DNA of 64,000 nucleotides from positions 221,935 to 285,934 of the forward strand of contig NW_020312020.1 in assembly GCF_003144115.1 (NCBI RefSeq). Direction: 5' to 3'. Positions within the stretch are counted from its first letter, which is position 1. Each line of letters starts with the position of its first letter. The position numbers and the translations under genes are program-made. This stretch comes from Tilletiopsis washingtonensis. Taxonomy: Eukaryota; Basidiomycota; Exobasidiomycetes; Entylomatales. Below the pieces are notes generated by a model. The model was not told where the DNA came from. It did not search any database and saw only the letters and a program-made list of their open reading frames with translations. Shown here piece after piece: positions 1 to 9,612 of the stretch.

Positions 1-158
1 GGGGGGGGGGGATCGTTTGCGTCAGTCACTCTCCTTCCTTCTCTCGCATCTTTCTGCCCATTCCTCGCTTCGTTTCGCAACGCCGCCTCTCTTTTTACCC
101 TCGGGGGAGGGGGAGGGGGGGCAGCTCAAGAAAACGCGCAAGGAAAAACCACACTCAC

Positions 159-1451
159 TTCCTCCACCACGGCCTTGCGCAGCAGCTCGGCGACAAACTT
201 CTCCACCTTGCCGACGTTGAGCAACGTGTGCTTGTCTGCCTGGCCCACGCTGGACTCGAGGGTGAGCGCGGGCAGCAGGCGCTCGCCCAGCGTCTGCGGC
301 GGCCCGTTGGTGGTGTGTGCGTTGATGGCGGCGAACGTCGTCGATGAGGGCGTGTGACGATGTCTTGTCGCGAAGGGGGGTGTTGAGAGGAGAGGCGGCG
401 AGGCATCGATGTCGTCGAGTCTCTCGTCTCCTTCTTGCTCGACGTCCTCCGACGAAGAGTGAGCCTGCAGTTCCTCATCGCTCATCGCCTCCGTCAAGCA
501 CAGATGCAGTCTTCGCCCCTCCTGCGTCTCCTCAAACGCCACGACGGCACCCGCGCGCAGCTCCAGGCTCGTCAGTGTGATGTCGAGCGGCAGCTCGAGA
601 AACGCCGGGGCCGGATGGTTGATGAGCAGCGCGGTGCGCAGCGTGAGGCGCAGCGAAGTGCTGAGCCAGCGCAGCAAGAGGTGCAGCTGCAGAGAAGGCA
701 GCGCGCTCTCGCAAGGCGCAGGCGAGAGCTCGAGAGGAGGAGAGAGGGAGAAATGCCGCGCTTGCTGCTGCTGCTGCTGTTGGTGTTGCGGCGGTGCTTG
801 GGCGGGAGTCGCGGCAGCTCGGTCAAAGTAGCCCAAGGCGCCCGGAGGAGGCGTGTGCAGCGGCGTGTTGGGCCCCAAGGCCGCCACGCCGAGGCCGGCA
901 CGCGGCATGCTCCAGCCGGGCGTCTGCGCCGAGGGCGCTGGAGTGGGCAGGCCATGCCGAGGGAACTGAGAGGCGAGCAGCGAGTCGCCGCCCCACTCGC
1001 TGCCTCCAGCTGCGCCGCCGCCGAAGCCGATGCCCGCCTCGCTGCCCGAATGCATGCGCTGCAGTCTGCCCTCTGCCTGTTGGCGATAGCTCCGCACCTG
1101 TGCCGCGGCGGCGCCGCCGGCAAAGGGCAGCGCGGCCTCTGCGAACTTTGCCAGCTTGTCTCTGGCGCTGGCCTGGTGTGCTCCCTTTGCCTCTGTCTGG
1201 CGCGTCGTCGTGCCTTGTGCGCCGCCTGCTGCGCCCGCCATGCCTGCCGCGGCGCTCTCGCCAAACTCGCGCCACACATCGCCCACGCCCACGACGTCGA
1301 CGCACGGCGCCTCTGCGCCAAAGTCGAGCGCGGTGAGCGTGATGGGGCCGAGGAAGGAGGGCCGTGGCGCAGAGGCCAAGGCGCGGTTGAGCGAGGTGAG
1401 CAGCGAAGAGGCCAGCGCCTCGTCGGGCGGCCAGGCGAGCTCGAGCGACAT
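159..1451 (-). CDS. MDM12: Mdm12, ERMES tether subunit (3' end outside window)
   Basis: Mdm12 is the cytosolic SMP-domain subunit of the ERMES complex, which joins ER to mitochondria and moves phospholipids. The start MSLELAWPP, the TALDFGAEAP segment and the closing DKHTLLNVGKVEKFVAELL match the two ends of the family's SMP domain. About 200 low-complexity residues (roughly 60-270), including a glutamine run, are inserted between them, so the 431 codons seen exceed the usual length. The first Met of the open frame is 26 codons upstream, but the family N-terminus begins at 1451. A GTGAGT donor follows position 159, and a CTGAC branch point lies near 23-27 with no acceptor before position 1. 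The last short exon must therefore lie left of the window. The gene faces URA4 head to head. Confidence 0.85.
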
Positions 1452-1645
1452 GGTTGCGCGGCCGCCGCAGGAGAGGGGCGGGAGGTGGAGGTGGCAAGGG
1501 AGAGAGGCGCGTGCGGGCGGGAAGCGCATAGGAAGCGCAGCCGCGAGGCGGCGGCGGCGCGCATTGAGTTGGGCGCGGCAAGGCTTCTTCTTGCCGCTGT
1601 CGCGCGCCGATCTCTCTCGACTTCTCTACCACCACGCCCCCAGCC
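1452..1645. promoter_or_regulatory. Shared divergent promoter MDM12/URA4
   Basis: These 194 bp separate the start codons of two genes pointing away from each other, so both promoters and both 5' leaders must fit here. The interval is GC-rich, with a pyrimidine-rich stretch just before the URA4 start. I see no TATA box. Shared control is an inference from spacing only. Confidence 0.5.
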
Positions 1646-2949
1646 ATGCCCGACACCCTCACGCTCCCCTCGCCCGCCGACTTCCACGTGCATCTGCGCG
1701 CCGCGCCGCAGACGGCGCTGCTCGCGCCCCACGTGCTGGCCGGCGGCATGCACCTGGCATACGTCATGCCCAACCTCTCGCCGCCCCTCACGCTGCCGCA
1801 GCACACCGTCGCCTATCTCGCCCACCTGCGTGCCCTGGCTCCGGAGATCGACATCCGCGGCACCTTGTTTCTTTCGCCTGCTCTCACGCCGCAGCTCATC
1901 CGCGAGGCGGCACAGGCTGGCATTGCTGGCGTCAAGTCGTACCCGCGCGGCGTCACCACGGGCTCCGAGGGCGGCATTGAGAGCTACGAAGTGTACTACG
2001 ACGTCTTCGAGGCGATGCAGCAGCACGGCCTCGTGCTCAATCTGCATGGCGAAGTGCCGAGTGATGCCAGCAAGGTGAGCTCTGTCTGTGGGTCGCTCTG
2101 CCCCCCCTCCTCTCGCTGAGCCTCCTCCTCCGCCCAGAACATCTCCGTCCTCACCGCCGAAGCGACGTTTCTGCGGCACCTCGTCGCGCTGCACGCGCGC
2201 TTTCCGCGCCTGCGCATCGTGCTCGAGCACGCCACGACGCGCGCCGCCGTCGAGTGCGTCAAGGCGCTCGGCGACACGGTCGGCTGCACCATTACGCCCC
2301 ACCACCTGGACCTCACCGTCGACGACTGGGCAGGCCGGCCCGTCAACTTCTGCAAGCCCGTCGCCAAGCATCCCGATGATCGCGAGGCGCTCAGAGACGT
2401 GATTCGCAGCGGTGAGTGCTGCGCAAGACCGGGGGGGGGGGGGTTGGGTTAGCGCCCGAAAGCGCAACGACGAGCGCTTGCGACTTGGCTGGCGCAGCTT
2501 TCATTCGTTGTTTGCTCACTCATCTCCCTCTCTCTCTCTCTTCACGCCCGTCAGGCCACCCGCGCTTCTTCCTCGGCTCCGACTCTGCGCCGCATCCTCT
2601 GGCGGCCAAGCTGCCCTCTGCCGTGTCGCACGGCGCCTCTGCGCTGGCGGCGCACGCCTGTGCCGCGGGCATCTACACGTCGCCCATCCTGCTGCCGCTC
2701 TGCGCCACGCTGCTCGAGAGCTTTGGCGCCCTCGAGCAGCTCGCCGGCTACGTCAGCACGCACGGCAGGGCGTTCTACGGCATGCCGGCGCCGCAGGGAA
2801 AGGACGTCACGCTGGTGCGCCGCAAGAGCACGGTGCCGATGAGCTATGTGCTCGAGCAACATCAGCACCTCCCGCAAGGCGCGCCGGAGAAATGCGAGGT
2901 GGTGCCGTTCTGGGCGGGGAGGGAATTGGAATGGAGCCTGGAGCCGTAA
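1646..2949 (+). CDS. URA4: Dihydroorotase, class II (pyrimidine synthesis)
   Basis: The enzyme closes carbamoyl-aspartate to dihydroorotate, the third step of UMP synthesis, in the cytosol. Exons are 1646-2074, 2138-2411 and 2555-2949, giving 365 residues, close to the usual 350-365. The metal-site signatures are present in order: DFHVHLR near residue 12, the carboxylated-lysine segment GVKSYPRG near 100, the LHGE histidine near 137, TPHH near 190, and the catalytic aspartate in FLGSDSAPH. The introns use GTGAGC and GTGAGT donors; the second contains a 13-base G run. The first ATG after a pyrimidine-rich leader was taken as the start. Confidence 0.95.
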
Positions 2950-3255
2950 ACAGAAAGGGGCCAAGAAGAGGGGGGGGAAAGAGAAGCGGAAGCAAATCGC
3001 AATAGATGAGTTTCTCACTCGCAAGAGTAGATCAGAAGCGGCGTGGCATTGCGGAACGGGGGCAAAGGCGGGCATGTAAGGCGCGTAGAGAAACGTGAGG
3101 AGCACATGTGAGAATGCCGAGACTGGAGAGAGGTGGGGGGATGTACGGGTGGAGGCTCAGGGCGCGGGATGCAGGGGGAAATGGTGCGGGTTGCAAGGCC
3201 CCCGAAGAGCCAGAGGCGAGCGAGGGAGAGCTAAGAAGGGGGGCAGAGCGGGCCC
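2950..3255. other. Convergent 3' intergenic region
   Basis: 306 bp between two converging stop codons. It is purine-rich on the plus strand. I see nothing beyond the two presumed 3' UTRs. Confidence 0.5.
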
Positions 3256-4758
3256 TCAGAGTTTGCGAGCCCAAATCTTGAGGCCCTCCTCGCTCAGGTC
3301 CGCCCTGATGCTCTCGCGATCGATGTGGGCCTGCTCGAGACTTAGCTTGAGCGCCTTGCTCTTCTCCTCTGCGGCGTGCGCATGCTGGGGCGTGTGGACC
3401 TCGACAAAGTCTTCTTCTTCTGCCTGCTCTTGCAGCTCCGAGGCAGGCACGATTTCCTCGCCCGCCTCATCCACGTCGTGCACCACCGTGCGGCGCGGCG
3501 AACGACCGCGCGAGCGGCGCGATGCATGCGAGGTGGAAGACGTGGCGGAAAGAGTGGGGCTCGAGGGAGCATGCGTGGGCCAGAGGCCGGAAATGAGAAG
3601 CTCGCCGCCCGAGGCAGAAAGGTGAATGTCGAGCTCGGAGACGCGCAGCGAGGAGGGCGGTGGGTGAGGGTAGCTGAAGAGCAGCGTCTCTGCGGTTGCC
3701 GCTTCTGCCTGAGGCTGCGGCTCGGACGAAGTGGCAGGCGTCATGGCGACGTCGGCGTCGGCGTTGGCGCTGGCCTGCTGCTGTTGCTGCTGTTGCTCCG
3801 TCGAGTAGGTGGCGAGCTCAGCCTGCGTCGAGGGCTCGGCGACGTCGATCTCGATTGCGTCCGCTGTGCTGTTGCCCGCCGTCGGCTGCACCTGCGGCTG
3901 CGAGACGTCCACCTCGATTGGGTCCGCCTCCGCCGCCTCGGGTGCGGCGCAAGTCTCGACGGCAGGAGCACTCGCTGCCGTGGTGGGCGTGGTTGAAGCC
4001 TGCGGCTGCGGCTGCTTCTCGACGTGTGCCTGCTCCTCGTCGTGGTGCTTGAAGCCGAAGAATTGCCCGAAGAGGCCGAGCGCCTGCTCCATCAGTTGCT
4101 GCGGGTCGAACTCGATCTCGAGTGCCTCTCGCCGCTGCTGCTGCTGAGCCGCGGCCGCACGACGCCTGGCCTCGACCTCCTGCTGCTGCTGCTGCTGCTG
4201 CTGTTGCTGCTGCAGACGGTGCATGTGCGCCTTGCGGGCAGCCACATACTGTGCCTGTTGGCGCTGCGCCGCTGCTTCGCGTGCCCGACGAGCGACTTCG
4301 AGGGAGCGTTGATGTGCTGCGATGGCGGCGTCACGGCGCTGCATCTCCTGCCGTGCTTGCGTTTCTGCCTGTGCCTGAGCTCTGGCGTGCGCCGCAAGCA
4401 AGGCGTCACGGAGGTGCTGCGCGACCGCTCGCTGCTGAGCCTCGTGCATCGCCGCACGCTTGGCATGCTCGTAGGCGGCCGCCTGCCGACGTGCGTGGGC
4501 CTCGTATGCAGCTTGCTGTTGCAACACGCGCTGGCGCTCTTGCTCGCGCTCGCGACGACGCGCTGCCTGCTCGAAGTCGACGAAGGCGGCGGCGGCGTGC
4601 GCGCACGAGAAGGGCGACGCCTGCTGTATTACGTACGAGTCGAGAGCGCGAGGAGCGACGAAGGAGCTGAAGTCGACGTCGGACGCGGAACGACAGCGAG
4701 AGGAGGAGCTCGGAGCGCCGGCGTGCAGCGAGGAGGCGGGGTAGAGGTAGAAGGCCAT
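3256..4758 (-). CDS. Q-rich coiled-coil protein with possible Hsp20-like fold
   Basis: The single exon encodes 500 residues. Residues 60-230 form a long charged and Ala/Gln-rich helix-prone segment, with a run of eleven glutamines and heptad-like REREQERQ text. A short hydrophobic patch, LGLFGQFFGFKHH, follows. After an acidic and Gln-rich linker come SELDIHLSASGGELLISG and the last residues RADLSEEGLKIWARKL. These two pieces resemble the beta strands of an alpha-crystallin (Hsp20) domain split by a long Ser/Arg-rich insert; that reading is inference. The Met at 4758 was chosen because codons upstream look like leader. I do not recognise a named orthologue. CTG/CAG runs at 4180-4215 make the locus prone to length change. 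Confidence 0.75.
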   Translation of the reverse strand: MAFYLYPASSLHAGAPSSSSRCRSASDVDFSSFVAPRALDSYVIQQASPFSCAHAAAAFVDFEQAARRREREQERQRVLQQQAAYEAHARRQAAAYEHAKRAAMHEAQQRAVAQHLRDALLAAHARAQAQAETQARQEMQRRDAAIAAHQRSLEVARRAREAAAQRQQAQYVAARKAHMHRLQQQQQQQQQQQEVEARRRAAAAQQQQRREALEIEFDPQQLMEQALGLFGQFFGFKHHDEEQAHVEKQPQPQASTTPTTAASAPAVETCAAPEAAEADPIEVDVSQPQVQPTAGNSTADAIEIDVAEPSTQAELATYSTEQQQQQQQASANADADVAMTPATSSEPQPQAEAATAETLLFSYPHPPPSSLRVSELDIHLSASGGELLISGLWPTHAPSSPTLSATSSTSHASRRSRGRSPRRTVVHDVDEAGEEIVPASELQEQAEEEDFVEVHTPQHAHAAEEKSKALKLSLEQAHIDRESIRADLSEEGLKIWARKL

Positions 4759-5770
4759 GTTGCTGGACTTGAGTTGAGCAGGTGTGAGGTGTGTGGGTAG
4801 GCTGGTGAGGCAGGAGGTGTTTGGATGGCGGATGAGCAGGAAGAGCACGTCGACCTCTCGCTCTTTGTACGTCGTCCCCTCCCGCCTCGCACCCCAGGGT
4901 GCGCACTGCCCTGGGCGCAGTAGAGCCATGCCACGGCCGTACGCGGCGCTGCTCAAGGGTGCGCGCAGCTTCCAGAAGCGCCACGGCGCAGCGGAAGCGC
5001 GTGGGGCACGCGTGGGAAGCGCCGCGAAGCTGCGAGAAGCGTCGAGCGCCGCCGGCCGGCAGCGCCGCGCCGCCGCGCGCCCCAAGAAGCCGCAAGCCAC
5101 AAGCAGCTCAGCAGGCGTGCGCTTCCCCACACCGCGGAGCTCGCTGCAGCTCTCAGCCGGCTAGGCGGGCCGAGGGCGCCACATCGCCTCACATCCACAG
5201 GCGTCCAGTGCCTTCTCCCAGCTGCGCCAGCGCCGAATCGTCGTTGCGGCAACCACGCACCGCACGGAGATACCGGCATGCTATCGCCGGCCTCTCACAC
5301 TGACTGCTATGGCGCCACGTCCGTGCGTTCTACCGTGACGCGCAGCCGAGTCTGAGTCGCTGCGCCAGTCCGACCTCGGCACGCTGTCGCCCAGAGCCAT
5401 CGCCGACGCGCTGGTGCGGCCACCGCGAGGCCCATTCGCAAGGCGGGAGTCCGAGATGAGAAAGACCGCCAGAGGCTGCGGTGACAGCCTTCAGCGAGCA
5501 TACCACACGCGCCGCGATCGCCTCATCGACCTCCACGGGCGGTTCATGAACGAACCTGGAGCGCCACGACACAACTGGCACGGAGGGAGAGGAGGCCGAG
5601 CCGCTCAAGAGGCGCCCGGCCGTCCGTCGCTAGACTGAGCTTGAGCCTCGTCTCCGCTTGCCCTTCATCTCGTGTCACCGAGCGTGCTGCGCTCGTGTCA
5701 AGCTCTTGCATGGCGTCACTAGGATGGCATTACACGACTCCCACTGTCTCGCTCTTTTCCGCCCCCGCGC
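4759..5770. other. Gene-free interval upstream of the Q-rich gene
   Basis: About 1 kb, GC-rich, between the start of the Q-rich gene and the 3' end of DSK2. Short frames exist on both strands (for example 5343-5638 plus and 5330-5608 minus) but none has a recognisable motif or convincing splice partners. Confidence 0.4.
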
Positions 5771-7737
5771 TCACTGCGCGCCTCCGTCGTAGATGATAGT
5801 GACCGCGCCCTCGACGCTGCCTCCGCTCAGCAGCAGCGCACGCAGGTTCTTGGGGCCATCCGTCAAGCCCATGTCCTGCGCCAGCCCATCTCGCATCAGC
5901 TCCCACTCTCTCTCTCTCTCTTCAGCGCGCACGGATGGGAGAGAGAGCGCGCGAACTCACCTGCATCTGCGCCAGCTGATCCGCATAGCGCTCCTCCGGC
6001 GGACGCGAGTCGGCAGGCCGTGCAGGCGCACTGCCTCCGGCACCCGCTCCCGCGCCAAAGCCTGCGCCGAATGCAGCGAAGGGATTCGGCGGCGCTGCTC
6101 CTCCCGCGCCTCCAGCGCCTGCACCCGCGCCGCCCTCGGGTGCGCCGAAGAGTTGACGCAGGCTGAAGATCGGGGGGCATGAGCACGATCGCTCACTCCT
6201 CATACGACGTGAAGGGAGGAAGAGGACAAACTCACAAGGCTGGGTCCATCATGCCGCCTGCGCCCGCACCTCCAGCTCCTCCAAGTCCCGCAAAGGGGTT
6301 CGGCGGCGCCTGTCCTGTCTGCGCTGCCCCTTGACCTTCACCACCCTGCTGAGCTGCTCCGCCAAACGCACCCGCCGGCGGCCACTGAGGCTGTCCGCCC
6401 GCTGCGCCGAACATGCCCGCCCCGCCGGCGCCGCCGAACATGCCGGCTCCGCGGCCGCCGGGACCGCCCATCATCTGCGCCATTTGCGCCGCGCGCTGCA
6501 TGGCTGCGGGGTCCGTGAGCATGTCGATGAAGCCGGGACTGCGAAGCATCTCGCGCGCGCCGGGCAGGTTGGCGAGCTCGGGGTGCGAGGCGATGATCTG
6601 GTCGATGACTTCTGGGCGTCTGCGAGGAAGGAGCGTAAGACTAGGTGGACGCGTACGACACACGGGCGCGAGAGAGGCACGCACGAAAGCACTTGGCGCA
6701 TCTGAGCGCGCACTTCGGGGTCGTTCATCATGTTCATCATGGCGTTGGGATCGGAGAGGTTCATGCCTGAGTCAACCCATCGTCGTGTCAGCTCCGACTT
6801 GCCGCAGCGCGCGCAGCTCACGCGCACTCACCAGAGCCAGCAAGCATCTGATTCTGCGCTGCAGTGAGCTGAGGCCCGGCGTAATCTGCGCGGTTGAGAG
6901 CCGAGAGGCTGGGGTCACGACGGGGCATCAGCAGCGGCACAGCGTGGCCTTCCCTGCCTCCCGTCACTCACGGGTTGTTGGCGAACTGCTGACCGGCGCC
7001 AATCTGGCCAAAGTTGGCCGGCACGCCCGCCGCTGCATTCTGCGGCGTCGAGCTAGGCTGACCCGCGGCGCCGGTAGAAGGATTGCCAGTGACGGGTGCA
7101 GAACGAGAGGCACTGCGGACCATGTGGATGGTATGCCCGTTGACGAGCTTGTAGAACGCCAGCGTCTCGTCGTCCTTGAGCACCTTGCCAGAGTAGATCA
7201 GGCGCTGACTGTGTTGAGATGGGAGTCAGGCGGTGCGCGAGAGAGGGGAGTGCACAGCACGCCAGTGGCGGTCGCTCGCTGCAGCATGGCAACGCTTCCC
7301 ATGCCTGCGACTCGGCGCTGCGCAAGCGCTAGACCTTGCCTGGCCTGAACTCTGAGCCTAGCAGTGCCGAGCCGCTGGCACTGCTGGGTCCGCATGTGCA
7401 CGGGCCGCTGCGCCCACTTGGAGGCCAAGCGCCACCAGATGAGATGTTCCGCTGCGTGCGTGGCGTGCAGCAGGCACCTCCACTCGCCGTGCGCCAAGGC
7501 CAGCGGGCGTTGCTGTTGCCGGTCGCGCACGCTGCACCGATCTCGGCGCTGGAATTGCTCGCAGCGCACTCACCTCTCGGCAGTCACATCGCTCTTCTCC
7601 TGCTGGATGCGCTCCTTGAGCTGGCGCACCGTGGCGTCGGCGGCGATGGTGATGTGCAGGCGCAGCTCCGAGGGCCCCTTGATCTGCACCGTCAGCTGGG
7701 GCGCGGCGTCGTCCGAGGGGGAGGCGGCGGCCGACAT
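5771..7737 (-). CDS. DSK2: Dsk2-type ubiquilin (UBL-STI1-UBA)
   Basis: Dsk2 carries ubiquitylated proteins to the proteasome. Seven exons were placed: 7574-7737, 6972-7208, 6832-6908, 6685-6766, 6236-6619, 5961-6162 and 5771-5875, giving 416 residues. The N-terminal ubiquitin-like domain (about 13-88) ends in SQRLIYSGKVLKDDETLAFY. STI1-type repeats follow, with MNLSDPNAMMNMMNDPEVR and PEVIDQIIASHPELANLPGA, then Gly/Ala/Met-rich linkers. The last exon holds the UBA domain, DMGLTDGPKNLRALLLSGGS. The start at 7737 precedes the UBL directly. The donor of exon 4 is GTGCGT; the others are GTGAGT. Domain order and length are those of yeast Dsk2 and ubiquilins. Confidence 0.93.
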
Positions 7738-9612
7738 GCTGGGTGTGAGGCGGTGTGCGTGTGAGGAGGCGTGAGCAGAGGTGAGGAGAGGCGAGGAGAG
7801 CGAGAGGGTGGATGTGGAGTGGAGATGAGCTCGCCGAGGCGGCACGGCGCGTAAGCCGGCGAGCGGCGCAGCGGCGCCACGCCAGCCAGCGGCACGTCAA
7901 GGCGCAGCAGCGCGGCTCGCCGAGGCCGTGCGCCGTTCACGCTCCGCTCACCGGCCCTGCTGACGCTCCCTTGTCGCCCACCAACGCGTCCTCTTGTCCT
8001 CCAGCACCATCGACAAGGACAACGTTGTCTCCCGTCCAATGCACGCCTCGAGACTCCTGAGCCAGTCGTCGAGTCGCACGGCTGGCTGAGCAGGCGCCGC
8101 ATCCGCCATCGCGACGGCGGCGGCGGCGCTCCGGCGCTTTGCCAGCACCACAGCCTCGTGGTGCGGCATCTCCCGCCAACGCCTCTCCGTGCCCGATTGC
8201 AGCCGATAGCTGGACTTCCTTTGGCCACGCTATTCGGTCGCACATCGCAGCTAGATGCGCGTGCTCACAGCGCAGCTCGTCGACTGCGGCAGCGGCAAAT
8301 GGCAACAGCACTCAAGCTGCACCTGCAAAGGAGGCCCTGCTGGCGCGGCGGCGCACCCGCGTCCCCCCAACGCACCTCGGCCTCACGTTCTTTGTCCACG
8401 CGGGCTCGCCGTCGTAGCGAGGAGTTCAATGGCCAGCAGTCGAGTTCGCATGACACGACCTCGACACCCTCTCACAGGTGGCATCTTTGTGTGTCAGCGC
8501 TGTGCGTCCCCTGTCGAGAGCTAAGTATAGCGACACTTGACGGCCAGGGGTGATACGGGCGCCTCCGGCCAAGTGAGCATGAAGTGGGCACTTGCTGCGC
8601 CATTGCGATGAGCATCTCGCGCCCCGAACTCGCTCGTCGGGTGGGATCGAAGAGAACAGGAGGTGCTTAAGCTCGCCGGCCGTCGCAGTCCAAGCCCGTG
8701 CGCAGCCTCACGCTGCATCCTCATGCTGGTGAGTAAGAGAGTGTAGTGCTCGCAGCCCGCACCGCGGCCTCACCGCCTCGCGTCCCACTGCCCATGGCTG
8801 CGAGCGGCACCCTTGAGGCGAATCGCCAAGGGAACGCCGCCTCGGCCGCCTGCTCTCCCGACGCTCAAGCTCTGCACGCCGGCAGCGGCGGCCAGCCCGC
8901 GATCTCGCTGACCGACGGTCGGCACGGTCGCGCCCCTGAGTGGCTTTGCAAGGTTTCGCACGCCGGGTGCTGCCGGCGCACGAAGGACCTAGATCCTCAG
9001 GGGTGACTTCCAGGTGACGCCGCCAGAGCTAGAGAGCACCCTGCTTTTCCAGGCTCGTCCTCTTCATCAGGCACATCGTATGGGCACGGCTCCTAGCTCG
9101 CTCGTCCATCACAGCCCTCCGTCTCTTCCAGCCACCTCAGGTCCACCCGCGGCAGCGTCAGCACCGCCTTTCCTCGGCCGGGAACGCTGTCGAGATGAAG
9201 GTCGCCGAGGTGGCCGAGTCGAGGCGAGCCGCCAACCTCGGGCGCAGAGCGGCGACTTGAGAAGCACCTCATAAGCACGAGACGGCACGAATACTTCCGC
9301 CCTTCCCCCACATCCACTTCATCCTTGCGCCCGCACACCGTCCAGGCTCGGCTCCTGTTCCCGGCTCGCAACTCGACGGACTGGCTTCGTTCGTTCGCAC
9401 TCGCCTGCCACGGGCAGAGAAAAGGAGTGGATCCTCGAACTGCTCCCGCATCCGGCGCTTCGGATCCAGTGCGCCGTGCGACGGTGCCACTTCTGCTCCT
9501 GAGGAAGCCGCTCGCTCGTTCCCGCACAGCACTCGCTCCAGTCCCGCACTTCGGCACGCATGGCGTAGCAGCAGCAGCAGTGCAGGAGATCTCAAGGTCG
9601 CACGCCGGCACT
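7738..9612. other. Long gene-free or weakly supported interval
   Basis: 1.9 kb between DSK2 and a Ser-rich orphan gene. Most of it shows no coding pattern I trust. The exception is 7948-8169 on the minus strand, listed separately. The CT-rich 200 bp next to DSK2 are likely its promoter and leader. Confidence 0.4.
7948..8169 (-). CDS. Possible small gene or terminal exon, unknown
   Basis: An open frame of 73 codons begins MPHHEAVVLAKRRS, contains the amphipathic stretch LDDWLRSLEACIGRE and ends TRWWATRERQQGR. The composition looks more protein-like than its surroundings, and the frame stays open upstream for about 17 more codons, so an upstream exon is possible. No family is recognised. A GTGAGC overlaps the stop, so the true 3' end could also be spliced. 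It may be chance. Confidence 0.2.
   Translation of the reverse strand: MPHHEAVVLAKRRSAAAAVAMADAAPAQPAVRLDDWLRSLEACIGRETTLSLSMVLEDKRTRWWATRERQQGR

Noticed and set aside
1-10. Run of ten G at the window start
   Set aside because: Similar G or C runs of 11-13 occur inside introns (2431-2443, 36536-36546) and intergenic DNA (25938-25950), so it is not evidence of a chromosome end.
435-2467. Long open frames on both strands overlapping MDM12 and URA4 (547 and 631 codons)
   Set aside because: They run across two genes that match known families exactly and contain only Arg/Ala-rich text.
5343-5638. Plus-strand open stretch containing SDLGTLSPRAIADALV
   Set aside because: No start codon in good position, no partner exon and no family match; the opposite strand is also open.
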